This document shows positions 33,960 through 45,929 of a stretch of 64,000 bases of DNA, one piece after another; the first letter of the stretch is position 1, and the number at the start of each line of letters is the position of its first letter. Location: positions 62,001-126,000 of the forward strand of contig CAJNDT010005920.1 in the NCBI GenBank assembly GCA_905221615.1. The letters are read 5' to 3'. Below the pieces are notes generated by a model that was not told the origin of the DNA, ran no database searches, and was given only the letters and a program-made list of their open reading frames with translations. This stretch comes from Symbiodinium sp. CCMP2592 (lineage: Eukaryota; Sar; Dinophyceae; Suessiales; Symbiodiniaceae). A program made the position numbers and the translations under genes.

Positions 33960-36540
33960 GCTTCAACAAAGCCTTCGACTCTCATGCTCGCAGGTGCTCG
34001 CATGCGGCAGGCAAGGCTTGACAGGGTATTTTGGTTGAGGCTTCTTTTGAAAGCGCTCGGAACTTGCCACCCACACTGTCACTCATGACATCTCATGACA
34101 TCTCATGACTATCAGTGCCCAGATTCATGGGGCCTAGGATTTACAGCTTCGTTTACAGAACAGATTTGGCCTCGGCAGCAGCTGAGGCCCTGGGTGGCGG
34201 CTCAAGCGGGAGCGCGCCCGCACCCAGGATTTCGTCAAGGGCCTGTGACAAACAAGATCTCACTGCTCACTTCATTTTGGGTAAAAAGCGAGCTACCGTC
34301 CAGCTTCTCGGAAATGAGAAGCTGGAGTCGGTCCTCTGTGGCAGAAGTGATGCAGTCGCTCTGCAACACCTGACAACAAGGCTGCAAACCACTCGTGGCT
34401 CTACCCGATACAACCCCCGCAACTTCGACCTCCGGGTTTACTGGGAAACGCGGGCCCTCAATCTCTCCCCCCTGTTACTCGCAGACGGGCACTCAGGCCA
34501 CAGGCCACCACTGCTTTATTGCTTGCTTGCTTGCTGGCTGGCAAACAGCCGGTGCGCAAAGTGGCACGACGCGAAAGGTGGAGTTTTCCGGCTGCGCCCC
34601 AGGCCCCTTCCCCACGCCCTAACGGTTGCTGGTTCCTTAGTTTGGTTCGGGGACCTCACTGGCTTGCTTCCCCTCATGGGCACAAAGGTGATTCCCCTCA
34701 ATTCAGCCATGGCAAGTCAAACAACCTACAAATGTAACCTACACCGCCAATACTTGGAGCTGCTGTCAAGGAACGATGCACGACTTGCCGGAGCCCTTCC
34801 TTGCTCAACAACACACTGGGCGTAGAGTCGTGACGAATGCAGTTCAAGCAAGCAAACACGTCACAGTAAGACAGAGAAAAAGTGGCATGACGTGCAGTAT
34901 CCAGCTGCCCTACGCCCCCGCCAGGCGAATGTTTACAGCATTTTTCTTTCGCGGGGCCAAACCCTAAGTGAGGGCCCGCTTTGACGGTCTGCTGAAGGCA
35001 TCCCTCTCCCGCCCATGTGCCCCTGACTGGCCCACCTCGCGCTCCGACTTCTGCGCGTGTTCCTTCACCTGCAGAGATCATCGGAGAGCTTCGTTCAGCT
35101 GTGGAGACACTTTTACTGGTCACGCAATGCAAGGCCTTGGGACGCCAGGATTCCAGAAGCTTAACAGCCTAGCGCAATGACCAAGACGAGGCAGAGCGGC
35201 CGTTACAGCTGTTTGCAATCCACGGCCTCGTCCACCGCTTGCTGCGCAGAGTGGTTGGCGTCTGCGACACGGGGCTCGTGAAGGAAGCATTGGAATAACA
35301 CCACAATGAAAGGTCGGATGCTTCTGGGAGCCCCTATAAAGAAAAGCTTGAAGCTTCGATTGAGACCCCTGAGATTTTTTTCTGAAATTGTTTTGCGAGG
35401 ACCCCATAAAGAAATACGCTTTTCCCGACCCATTTTTTGGAAAGCAGGGCTTCCGAACTTATAGACATTATCTCCAGCCTGAAGTACATGGATACCCATG
35501 ATTGCAAAGCTTATCCGGCCCGACTCTTACTGTGCCCGTTACAATTCCTACTATTGCTGCTACAACCAATTTCTACTAATCCGGAGCCTGCCCCCGAAAA
35601 AGTCAACATTCTTCAGCCACCTTCTTTTGTTTGGTGGGCCTTATACTGATTTAATCAGACCTTCTCATTAATGGTTTCGCATAGCTTCCGCCGATACTTT
35701 AGCTGCCTCCGGCCTGACTTGGCTTCCGGCTTGCTGGCGCTCAGATGCTGCATCCTGAAAATCACTGCAAGAATCCGTGCCGACCAGACTGGGCCAAACG
35801 TGAACGAAAGCAACGACTCTCCTTCCCAATGCCGGCCGCAAGCGACAGTGACAAGTGCGGATGTGGGAGGGGATTGGTTGGTGGCGGCTCGATGGCTTCA
35901 CGAGTTCGAGTAACCATGCACTAACCCGAATAGCCATCCCTTTCCCGCAGCGCCACCCACGTGGCTGCCGTCCCTCTGCTGCCCCTGCCCGAGCACACCA
36001 ATGGCTTGTCTTCAGGTGGTCGCAAACGGTTTCCACGAGTGAGCTTCGCCACTTCCCCATTGCACGCGGGCCTGAATTCCTCTTCAAGGTCATAGTCCTA
36101 CTTGTAGTATCCATCTTCGGGTCAAGCTGGGCTCCAATTTTCCTCGTTGCCTACATACGAATGCAAGGCTTCTGGCTGCTCCCTCCGTCTCCCCCAAGAC
36201 AGTCTACAAGTACAAGGGTACCCTCAACTGCAACTTGGGCTTCATGTTTGGTGATCCTGCCCAGTTTTCGCCTCGCTGATTTCGAGGCCCCCAAGACCAC
36301 CCCATGAGTCGAAACTGGACGAATGCACACTGCTGTGCGGAAACACGACTTCGGCAGGCGGACAAGCAAAGAACTGAAGCAGCAAGACGATACGCACACC
36401 AATACAAGTCTGTGGCAGGAGAGCATTTTCAATTTCGCCCAAATCTGAAAGCCTGAGACCGGCGGAATTTTGAGATCACATCGAGGAGCCCATTATTCCT
36501 GCGGCTCTACTAGGACTTCAGCGACTTCGCACGAATCGAA
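33960..36540. other. Intergenic; no gene supported
   Basis: A 236-codon plus-strand frame (34115-34825) has no motif and overlaps frames on the other strand. At 34081-34110 an 11-bp unit containing TCATGACATC is repeated three times. At 35311-35460 there are direct repeats of CCC(C)ATAAAGAAA with T-rich spacers. Confidence 0.3.
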
Positions 36541-36559
36541 ATTCGAACAGAGCTCGGAG

Positions 36560-37015
36560 TTTTGGGGCGCTCGACAACGAACTCCCCCCCAAGAAGGCTT
36601 GAATTCGTCACCAGCGGATGATGACAAGCATAACAAAGCTCTCGTTGTGAATCACGACAACCGACTCGAACAAGAACAACAATACTTGGCAGCAGCCGAA
36701 GCAGCGCTGCTTCTGCCCGGAACTGATGGAACGCCATTGCGGCTCGTGATCAAAGCCTCCAAGATGAGTAAGCACGGCACTGCTGCGCAAGTGATACCAC
36801 TGGCTTCGGCATAGGATGCCTCACAGAGAACAGCTGCGCATCTCGGGAGTGGCAACGAAACAAACTGCAAGCAATGCTGGCATTGCACATCGCTCGTCCC
36901 GAAGTCGGAGCAGTGGGAAGAGCAGAGCAGAGACGGCGAGCCTGAAGCGGAATACGAAGCTCTCGCCGGTTCCGTAGTACCTGGAAGCAAGCTCTGCCGT
37001 GCCTTTCACCCTAAA
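36560..37015 (+). CDS. Weak coding candidate on the plus strand
   Basis: Two stretches look protein-like: 36600-36780 (NHDNRLEQEQQYLAAAEAAL followed by LLPGTDGTPLRLVIKAS), and 36815-37015, where a frame without start codon reads NETNCKQCWHCTSLVPKSEQ and an acidic tail (EEQSRDGEPEAEYEALAGS) to a TAA. No family recognised; a join between them was not found. Confidence 0.28.
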
Positions 37016-37019
37016 TAAG

Positions 37020-38140
37020 TTTTCCACCTAGCCTGTCGGTGATGTGCCAGGCAGAGGAGGCAAAGCCTCCGAAAGCATGCCCCTTGTGATCCTCCAGGGA
37101 GTTGCAGAGCATTCTGATGAGGCGTCTCTTGCTCGACGTCACTCTACTCGGGTGAAGCCCACCCCCCACCCCCGCGTAAGTCAGCAGTTCAACGGTCCGG
37201 AGAAGGAATGTTACAAGCTTTAAAGAGGTGGCAAAGACAATCAGAGTTTGCGTGTTCCCGGCGTCTACCAACGCCTCAAGTCCCAAAAGTCACGCGGTGC
37301 GACTTGAGTAAACATGGACTGTAGTCTTCTAGCGCTTGACATCTTCGAGCCAGCAGGCCGAAGGCAGATCCAAGCACGGGATCCGGTCCAGGGATTTCTA
37401 TTAGGGCCCCCCCTTGCTGTCCTCTGCCTGAAAAGTGCTCTCAACTGTGGTGCCGGTGAAGCTGAACTCAAGCGTACTCTGAGATATGGGCACGAAGACA
37501 GAGAAAACAAAGGCGAACAAACATGATGCACCGCTGCTGCCTAGAAAGTGCTTGCATTCAGCCTCCCTGCCCCTTCTGAGGTAGTGCCTTCGTCCTTTTA
37601 CCTTCGCCCTACCCGGCCCTGCCCCTAGGTCCTGGAGAAGCAGGAGCGTAGGCCCCTCTCCTTGCATCCTTCGGAAAAATGTCTTTAGTGATACTCCATT
37701 CAAGCCTCGGACATCGATGCAGATGAGGAAGGCAGTACGAGGAGAAAGCAGAAGATGCAGAAGCACGTCATGCCGTGCTGCAAGTCTGAGTTGCAAGCGT
37801 GGCGAGTAGATCAACCGCCACGCCGTCTTCCACTGCAGCGATGCCTGACAAACAAGCTCCCTTTTCCATGAAGAGGCGGCGTCCCGGACTGCCATCGGCG
37901 AACTGAAAGGCTGGCATGTACACACCCACGGATCGCAAGGCGGCTCGGATCGTTCTGGCTCTTTTCTAACGAGGGGTGCACGCCGCGCATCGCACAGATT
38001 TCGGGAGGCCACTCCCATCTACCTGTGCACCTGCACCTGCAGTTCTGCCAAGCTTTCGGCTCACTGCAAGCTATATAAGACATTGTGCACAAGCGCTGCC
38101 AAAACTTGCAATCCTGCCAGCATCAAGCTCGTTGTTCGAC
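37020..38140. other. No gene supported
   Basis: Minus-strand frames (205 codons at 38018-37401, 91 codons at 37286-37011) lack motifs. Confidence 0.3.
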
Positions 38141-38149
38141 AAAAAGCGG

Positions 38150-38611
38150 CTACCGAAACCATCCTCTGCCTTTCTTCTTCGGCTTCTCTTCGGGAGGTTG
38201 CGGCTTCAAGGCCACGGTGCGCAAGAGTTGATCGAACTGGCTTCCATCCAGGAAACCCATGTGGATAACGGGCTCCACTCGAGGCAGGCCGAAAATCCAA
38301 AGAGTGGGATACGCCTGGACCTGGAAGCCAGCCGCCAGCTCCTGGAACTCCTCGGCGTCGAGGATGAAGATCCGCAAAGGTGCAAAGAGAACGTTGCCGG
38401 GAGGTGCAGCTCCGGCAAATGCCAAACCAGGCGCAAGGGCACCTGTTGCGCTAGCTCTACGCTGCACTGCCTCCTGTAGAACAGGCAGCTGTTTGTGACA
38501 ATATGCGCATCCACGCCGGGTGAACTCGAGAACGACCTGTGCGTTGCCGGACATTAGCCTTGGTCGCGTGCGGAGTCGCACATGCAACAGGAACGGAGCA
38601 GAACTTCCCAA
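38150..38611 (-). CDS. Thioredoxin-fold protein with a CAYC active site
   Basis: Thiol-disulfide oxidoreductase-like domain of about 130 residues. Strand VVLEF leads into TRRGCAYCHKQLPVLQ, with a CxxC redox pair (Cys35 and Cys38 of the open frame). The cis-proline loop is YPTLWIFG (Pro101), followed by HMGFLDGSQFDQLL, the usual C-terminal helix. The tail is basic (EKPKKKGRGWFR). Spacing between CxxC and cis-Pro is longer than in classical thioredoxin because of an Ala/Pro-rich insert. The first 20 residues upstream of SGNAQVV may be intron; an acceptor (ACGCACAG followed by G) lies just before VVLEF. Redox partner and location unknown. Confidence 0.72.
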   Translation of the reverse strand: MGSSAPFLLHVRLRTRPRLMSGNAQVVLEFTRRGCAYCHKQLPVLQEAVQRRASATGALAPGLAFAGAAPPGNVLFAPLRIFILDAEEFQELAAGFQVQAYPTLWIFGLPRVEPVIHMGFLDGSQFDQLLRTVALKPQPPEEKPKKKGRGWFR

Positions 38612-38879
38612 AGACTTGAACCCAGCACGAAATCTATCAAAAAAGACAGAAATGGAGGACTGACGACCCTCCGACCCTGCATTCTATTCTTGCTCTTCCT
38701 AATGAAGTGGAGCTGAGTACGGCTTGTAGCACGAAGTGGCGAGTATTGAATCGACTGCGCGAGGAAATCTCGCCAGTCTTGAGGGACTGCAGTTCCTGGA
38801 TCTCTTTGTGGGTGTGGGCGCAGGGCCACCTGCATCACATCCACAAGTTTGCTCCCGATCCCTTTACACTCATGCAAAG

Positions 38880-39519
38880 AGATTTCATAATAGCATATCT
38901 TGCCATGCACGAGCATCAGATCTACAGACCAAGTCACATGCTGCAATACATGACCACCCACCTCCCCGTTCTGCAGCAGGACGAGCTCGCCGCTTCGGAT
39001 CTCCCTGCCCGTCTCGTCTCTGTTCACCATCCCTTCTTCGGCCTTGTCAATACGACTGAAAACAACCGAGGCATCAGCAGTGCGTAGGATATGGAGGTGT
39101 GTAATGCATGGGTATGTGCATACATATGCCGGCATGTTGTGTTTGTGGACAGTGCGGGGTCGACGCCGCATGGGCGCGTGTTGCATCAGGTAGACCCTGT
39201 GATTGAAGTGCTTGACTTGCCATCGACGCGAACCATTCACCGCATCATCAAGCATGAATCACTAGCGCAGTGAAGGGGGCACTTGGATGTTGGTAGTCGT
39301 GCAAAACGAGCGAGTTGCATTGACCAACTCCAAAAATCTCACTGGCACAAATTCATTGGCAAATTGCAATCTGAACTCGTTTGCTTTTATATAAACAAGC
39401 TCGTCATCAAACACCACAAGGACTTCTTGGTGCACATGCCTGTATGCAAGCATATGGCATGCCCATGTGCTATCCTTGTCATAAACATGATACCGCAGCC
39501 AGACCCCAAACGAGCACAC
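38880..39519 (-). CDS. Possible upstream exons of the thioredoxin-fold gene
   Basis: Two protein-like segments precede the thioredoxin-fold exon on the same strand: one at about 39440-39310 (EVLVVFDDELVYIKANEFRL, then VPVRFLELVNATRSF) and one at about 39080-38940 (DASVVFSRIDKAEEGMVNRD, then SGELVLLQNGEVGG). They could be extra domains of the same protein or a separate gene. No family recognised; joins unresolved. Confidence 0.35.
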
Positions 39520-39721
39520 AACTGCATGAACATATGCCTACGCACATACGCAACCATGCAGGTGTAGAAGTGCACAGATAAAGGATCATAAAGAAACAAA
39601 GACATACTCACTTTCTGCAACAGACCTATTGTGATTCCCACTAGATCTCCACTCGGACTCTACTCTAAGCTATGCCAGGCTCCATGTTTTCATTCACTAA
39701 GTCTGATTCGGGCTCCATCCC

Positions 39722-39955
39722 TTAAGCTTGCGAAGTCACCGGCAGCTGGCCCAGTTTGCTCCCTATCCGGATCAGGCCATAGGTCAGAAGCAAGGCGAGC
39801 GTGAGCAGTAACGCCGTGCGGCGATTCCATGCGTTCGCTTTGGTGAGGCGGTAGATCGTGTAGCAAACAAGGACGACGGCCATTCCGGGAATCATGGCAT
39901 GAATGACTCTGAGCAGGATGCCGAAGGTGACAAGCAACACTCCTGCCACGCCGTT
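39722..39955 (-). CDS. C-terminal exon of a polytopic membrane protein
   Basis: A pyrimidine-rich acceptor (TTTCTGCCCTTCAG) opens a 77-codon frame at 39955 ending at TAA/TAG-type stop 39722. It contains hydrophobic segments AGVLLVTFGILLRVI, MAVVLVCYTIYRL and TALLLTLALLLTYGLI, separated by the basic TKANAWNRR, and ends GSKLGQLPVTSQA. Family unknown. Upstream exons were not located in 39970-42890. Confidence 0.5.
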   Translation of the reverse strand, partial: NGVAGVLLVTFGILLRVIHAMIPGMAVVLVCYTIYRLTKANAWNRRTALLLTLALLLTYGLIRIGSKLGQLPVTSQA

Positions 39956-39969
39956 CTGAAGGGCAGAAA

Positions 39970-41720
39970 GCGTGCTTGAAGCCTGGGAAAAAGCGAGAGT
40001 GTGGCTGCAAGCGCAACATCGTGGACAGCCCAGGAAAGATCCTATATGGCCTGGGACTCAAAAGGCTAAAGAGCTGCGCCAAGCTTCCTGTGCCTCGAAG
40101 GAGGAAGCTGCGCCGCTCAGGTCGCTAGCAGCGAAGAGCTGGCCGCAGGAGGACCACGCCCATACTCCCAAACAGCAGGCCTTAGGCAAATGGTCTTGCA
40201 GGACTGCCAAAGAGTCACCCAGGACGGGTCAACCCACGAATCTTCATCAAGGCACGATAATGCCGCACGTCTTTGACGCCATTTCGCAGGAACAGGTGCC
40301 TGCTAGCACACGACCTTGAGCCCAAGTCAGCGCAGGTCGAACCTGGGCACAGACCTTGAAAGACACCTGATCGGAACCCTACTTTCCATTCCCCCCATGT
40401 CGTGCCGGCAGATGTTCAGCCAGCGCCGCCGCCATGACCGGGCTCAACAGCGTGGTTCGCGACCACTCCCCATCGTCCTCCCAGCTTCTACATGATCTCA
40501 GGTGCTCTGTTTATGGCATTTTATGGCCAGCGCTTGCCCAGACTGCTTGTCAGCAGAGGCCCCCGCAGAGGATAGACGAAGCCTCTTCCCGGATCCCTCA
40601 TCTACCTGCAAAGTCGCAGCTGCATTTCAGTGCAACTAGCAAAGACCGAAGGTCATGCTCTGAGTGCGGTGCGACGGCTAGGCATGGATGCCCACTCAGG
40701 TTGGCCGGGATCACGTACCTGTCCTGCGGCGCAAGCCGCGCCGGGACGAAGGAGCAAATAGCCACAGCGGTCACCAGTCACAAGAGCATACACAACACAC
40801 TGTATGGCAGATTGGCATGCCCATCCTGACCCTTTCTCTCCCTTTCAACACCTGAGTCAAGATCTCTTCTCCGAAGAGCCCGTCACATAGACAACGGGGC
40901 CGTGCGCAGTGATGCCGCTGAATGATGCAGATAAGCATGCACACATGAACATTGATCGCCGGGGGCGCTCCTATGGTTCTCCGTGAGTCAAGCGGCAGCT
41001 GCCCACCCAGATGGCTTTCTGCTTTGCAGGGGCCTCTGATTGGTCAAAGCAGTTGCCAAGAAGCGAAGCCTTGCGTCTTGCGTTGCTTTGCCTGCTTTGG
41101 CTGCCGGGCGGGAGGTAGGATCATCGCCTGGCGCATAGCACATGAGGAGCCTTGAAGCCTCAAGGAAAGACGCAGAATGCTCCTACCAGGGCCTACCCAG
41201 CCATGGAGTTAAAAAATGTGGCAGAGCTGCCCTCGCAAGTGCAGTCTTTGCTGCTTGCTCATCGCCCTCTCCACAGCTCCTCGCACAGTGCCAGCACAGA
41301 CATGCCCTGTAAGTCTCCGTGACACTCCGGGTAGTCAAGGTCTCGATGGGGAGTTTGCTCGTCACAATCAGGCCAGCCGAGGCCTACTCTGTACACAACT
41401 GAAGATACGCACATACGTATGTAGTACAAGATGTATACAATCTTTGCAGAAGCATACCTTTCTTTCAGAAGGCCTGTCATGAAGGCAGGTGCTCGGGATC
41501 ATGCTGAATTGGCTTGATTTGCTCATTGTGCCTTCTGTCTTTCACTCTGCTCAGAACCCGGGCGGATTCAAGCTCTCTCCCTCCCTGTCTGTCGACATCT
41601 GAGCATCTATCCATCTGTGCATATTGCATGTGTGCATCTCAAGCATAAACTGCACTTTAACTTTTGGTGCACGATTGCAAGGTAACATGTAAGTGAGTGA
41701 ACGTGTATGGATACATATCT

Positions 41721-41751
<31 letters not shown>

Positions 41752-42890
41752 TATGTTTATTCCATGGCCTCCTGCTTTCAGGTCCAGTTGAATTCTCGGA
41801 TGAAAATCTAATCGCTATTTTCCAACTTAGCAAAGCGTCGATTTACACTGCATGGTTCTGTACGAGTCCGGCTGATTGAGCTGTCCATACTGGTACTTGT
41901 ACAGATCCACGAAGGCGCCTAGACTGTCTGTGTACACATGTGTGCACACTTACGGGGCAGTTCCAGAATCCTTTCTCCCGCCTCTCCTCTGGCTCTGGGC
42001 GGGAGCCACGACAAGTCGAAGACCGGCGCCCAAGCGCCGGCGCCAACCCTGCAGCAATGCACCCTGAAACTGTATGAGTGAGAAAGATTAGCCGCCGAAC
42101 GCACTGCTGCATACGAGATGTGGCCCGGGAAACAAGTAGCCTGGGAAAATCTTGTTCCGAGGCTGAGGGCAATTGCTACACGAACCACCTGCTGCAGTTC
42201 CTATATGCCTCTGCCTAGGGATTCTACGACCGGAAGCTGCCTGAACATCCCAGTCCGTGATCGGCCAGGGACAGGGCACCACCTTGGTATCATGGCATTC
42301 AAGGTGGACATGCTATGTCGTGGCCAGATACGCACTCATTCAACATGTAACATGTGCTCAATGACATGTTTTCGGGCTGGAAAGCCCCTCGCGCATGGTC
42401 AGACAGTTTAGAACAGCCGTCCAAACTGCCAACCTGTGTGGCTTTGGCTTTCTCACCTCGGGCTTTCGGGGCCGCTTTGATTAGAAGGCCTCGGCCGGAG
42501 CTCCTCCATGGCCTTGGAGCTTTCCATGATGGCCGGTGGTTTTTCCAAGCCCATTGGCGAGGTAGGGGTGCTGACTTGAGGAGCCTTTATTTTGCTCATC
42601 AGCAATTGCCCACTTGGGTCTACTCCATTTCAGTGATTGGGGTGTCGTGCGGGGGTTTTGGCTGCAGCTACTTCTCTGTCTTTGCCTGGACCGCTTCTCA
42701 GGCTTGCTCTGGCTTGCCTTCTGCGTGACACATGGACAGATAGTACTGCATTGAGGGGGTCGTGGGCGAGATGACGCTTCGGGTGGTAGGGTTCTTCGAC
42801 TTCATATTCCAAGGCCCTCGCGGCACCATGCCTGTTCATTCATTAACACTAAACGCAGAACCCTTAACCCCATAATACTGGAAATTTATA
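39970..42890. other. Intergenic; no gene supported
   Basis: Scattered open frames without motifs. A TA/CTATAT microsatellite lies at 41708-41756. Confidence 0.35.
41708..41756. repeat. (CTATAT)n grading into (TA)n
   Basis: Five CTATAT-type units followed by a TA run. Confidence 0.9.
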
Positions 42891-42891
42891 C

Positions 42892-43980
42892 TTAGTATGA
42901 CCGATCTTCGTACACAGAGAGCCAGGCAAATTCGAAAACCACCAGCGTTGCAGCCTGACGGTGGTCAACACAGTCGCGAAACTGTCTTGACAACATCTCC
43001 AAAAATGGGCTGCTACAAATATTTTGCTGCATCCAGTCTGCTACAGGTACTGCTGCAGACATCTGCGGCCTCTGCGATGAAGGAGGAAGGCGTTGCATCG
43101 AGGATTCGCGACTGCCGACGCAGCTGAAAACAGAAGCGAACTCACAGTGCTGCCGGCAGAAGGTGCAGCAGCACAGACCTCGAGGAGAATCTTCCGTTTC
43201 ACCAGGGGATCTATGATGTGCATCTGCCTTGCGCCGCACTCTTGCCTCTTGCTGCATGTCAGACATCGACAGCCTGCAGCCTTCTCTTTGCAGCCAGGCT
43301 GCACTTTCATCATCACGTCTGCATGCGCACCTGTCTAGCAGCGCCACAACTTTGGCTTTGCTCCAGAGCTGCAGACCTGGCTCATTGGTGACGACGACGA
43401 AGTGCACGGGCACCTGAAGAGACTGGACATGATCTAGAGGCATCTCAAGATGACAACTTAAGCGCGCTGCTGCGACAAAGTGGCAAGCATACTCTTGAAC
43501 TTTGGGGGGGGGGGGGGTAGTCTCGGTGATGACGATGACGAAGATGATGATCATGACGGCGACGAGGACTTCTCGCTCTCACTTCCACACGACTAGAAGG
43601 GCCAGACGATTCGCACAAGCAGGCCAGAGGGGGACAATGCCAATCACAACACAGGAAAGCCTGATCCGTGCAATCCTCCTTTAATCTTCATCCTGAAGCC
43701 CCGAAACAGAGAAGTGGCGTAAATAACTCCCGGATTTGGTCCTTGAGTTCGCATGCATTCGGCCTAGACGGGATTGTCAATTCTTTCAGGAAGGCCTCGG
43801 ACTCAGCTGGACTCGACTCCGAACCAATCTTCCAAGGCCAGTCCCATAGATACAGGCTGTAGACATGCATCCGTCTGGCAGAACGACATGGTAAAAAACG
43901 AGATGATGTGAGCGGCACCTGCGTGGCTCTGCAGCCATCATGATCAACATCCTCGATCACATCCTGGAGAGGAATGCTAG
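42892..43980 (-). CDS. Uncharacterised gene, two or more exons
   Basis: Exon 1 candidate starts after the pyrimidine-rich acceptor CATTCCTCTCCAG near 43960: DVIEDVDHDGCRATQVPL, a W-rich turn (LWDWPWKIG), and SEAFLKELTIPSRPNACELK. Exon 2 candidate (about 43490-42892) holds DHVQSLQVPVHFVVVTNEPG, LQLWSKAKVVALLDRCACRR, a helical ESAAWLQREGCRLSMSDMQQ, and ends VFEFAWLSVYEDRSY. A 14-G run (43504-43517) lies in the presumed intron. Composition supports translation of both parts. No family recognised. A Cys-rich middle section around 43170-43130 may be a further intron. Confidence 0.48.
43504..43517. repeat. Poly(G) run, 14 bases
   Basis: Uninterrupted G run on the plus strand. Confidence 0.95.
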
Positions 43981-44093
43981 CACGTACCAAAAAAGACTGT
44001 CACATGCTCACAGCTCCGGAAGCCCATCGTCTCCCCCAGCTGCGGCGCTTTTTTCGATCTAGATCCCGGCCTCTGGTTGCTGTGCCTGCAAAC

Positions 44094-44134
44094 GGGAGTT
44101 TCCGAAAATAAGGGGGACTATATCTATATCTATC

Positions 44135-44165
<31 letters not shown>

Positions 44166-44246
44166 CCCAAGCAAGGTACCCCAAATAGTAGGATCCTTCT
44201 TATAAGGACCCCAGAGCAAGGTACCCCCCAATTTTCGGAAGCTCCC
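44094..44246. mobile_element. 153-bp MITE-like element with 4-bp target duplication
   Basis: Terminal inverted repeats of 24 bp (left begins GGGAGTTTCCGAAAATAAGG) match in 20 of 24 positions. AAAC flanks the element on both sides (44090-44093 and 44247-44250). The interior has a (TA)n tract and two direct repeats of the type ACCCCA, AGCAAGGTACCCC. It has no coding capacity, so it would depend on a transposase elsewhere. Confidence 0.75.
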
Positions 44247-44259
44247 AAACTTCAACTTC

Positions 44260-45420
44260 TCGAGTGGCTATCCACTTGGACATCAGCGTTCTCAAGATTC
44301 AGGCCCGCACGATCGCCTCGTTCATGTCAAACGTCGGGCAACTAGTTGCTGCCTCGTGTGCATCATGTGAACCGCCTACCACCCTACTAAATGACATGCC
44401 TCTGCTTTCTTTCCAGAAAATCCAGGGGTCACGCTCAACAGCATCCCTGCTGCGGCGGTTTTTGGCCGCTGTGGAGACACAGGCCAAGGGAAAGGCACAC
44501 AGGTGTGACGAGCATCACAAGGCAAGTCGAAGAAGGTACTGCTGAAGCATTTGCCATCATTGGGGCCGCTACATGACAGCAGCCATAAAACGCTAAGACG
44601 ATTCGTCCGACACGTCGTGGAGTCGGAAAGCTACGCCATGAGTCATCTTCTGCAGTGAGGGTGCTTTCCACTTCGCACATGCGTCAGCTGCACCGAACCT
44701 CTGACGGCTGTTCGAATTGAGAATCTGAACTGAGGCACCTTTGCACACATAGGCTCGTCGCACTGCTGTTTTGTTTGGGGCTTGCGCGCTTGACAAGAGT
44801 GCATGCAGTCACCTGCTTTCAGCAGTTCTTTGGACTCAGGACCAGAACCGACGTCAGATCCATCAACGAATTTCCATCCATGTGAGACCAGGCAATCTTT
44901 GATAAGCTGGTCAGTTCAGCCCTCCAGCAAAGAAGGAATCCAGGAATGAAGGATCAAGAGCTAGGGCATGAGTTCAGGCCTTTGCGTTGACACCCCCTGT
45001 CGCCTTCTCTGCTGGGAAATCCCTACCTACGGGACTGAATAGGAATGCAACTCAATGCAACTCTCTCAGCCGAAGCCACTAAGCCGCTAGGTCAGCTCAG
45101 CTGCTCCTTCCGCCTAAGAATCTTCGAGTGCACGAGGGGCTTCGCTCAGTTCTCCGAGACTCCGGCCGATGCTTCGCCTTATTTCCTCTTTACATCTAGG
45201 CTGACACGCATCAGGCGCACTTGCTTCGCTTGCCTGGCAGCGCTCAAGCTCTTCACAGCCCATGCTCGCATGAAGCCGCAGCGATCGTGACAAGAGTTGC
45301 TCATCCGGCATTCGCGGACTCTTGCACTCTGCAGGCTTGAATGACCGCTGTACATCAGGGTCGTGCACCCCTTGAGACGAGACCAAATGCACCTCGAGTC
45401 AGTGCCCACGGCCAGACACG
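44260..45420. other. No gene supported, weak exon signals at the right end
   Basis: Minus strand at 45330-45130 reads DEQLLSRSLRLHASMGCEEL in one frame and DRCGFMRAWAVKSLSAARQA in another. Both look protein-like, so I cannot choose. Confidence 0.28.
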
Positions 45421-45429
45421 GAGGCACCA

Positions 45430-45925
45430 CCTTTGCAGAAACCAGCTGTTAGTCCTATCTGTTGAGATGCTCAGCTGCTGATCCTTGAATTCAAACTCTG
45501 CACGATGTCTTCTCTCAGACTTCCCTTCTGCCTCGACAAACGTCCTCTCAGGCAATATCGACACCTTCTGTAGTCGCGTGAGCTCAACTGTGACACCTGT
45601 TCCTGTACACCCGAACTCTCGCGACATCTCGCGACCCTTGGACCATGTTGCACCTTCTCCCGCTTCTCGATCGAACGGCCTTGCTTTGAGGCTATTGACA
45701 ATTGAGCAGGAGCTGTCCCCCCCGAGACTCGAGGCCCCGACCCGCTTTGTCGGCGGCCCGCATGATGTCTTCGATGGCTGCGCCCAGAACCTTTGGAACA
45801 TTTTGGAACCATCTGACATCATGTCTGCAGCTGAGAACTGCAGTATGTCTCCAGCGTGATGCGTCAGCACTGCTGTACTCTGACCATCTCCCAATGGCGG
45901 GGTGCACACGAAACATTTGATACAA
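45430..45925 (-). CDS. Uncharacterised exons
   Basis: One segment (about 45830-45740) reads NVPKVLGAAIEDIMRAADKA. The next (about 45680-45440, another frame) contains EMSREFGCTGTGVTVELTRL, then a charged stretch (VEAEGKSERRHRAEFEFKDQ) and LSISTDRTNSW. Both have protein-like composition and would be joined by an intron near 45740-45690. No family recognised. Confidence 0.4.
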
Positions 45926-45929
45926 GGTA

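Noticed and set aside
34115..34825. 236-codon plus-strand frame as continuation of the galectin-like gene
   Set aside because: It lacks the expected tryptophan-containing motif and has no recognisable domain.
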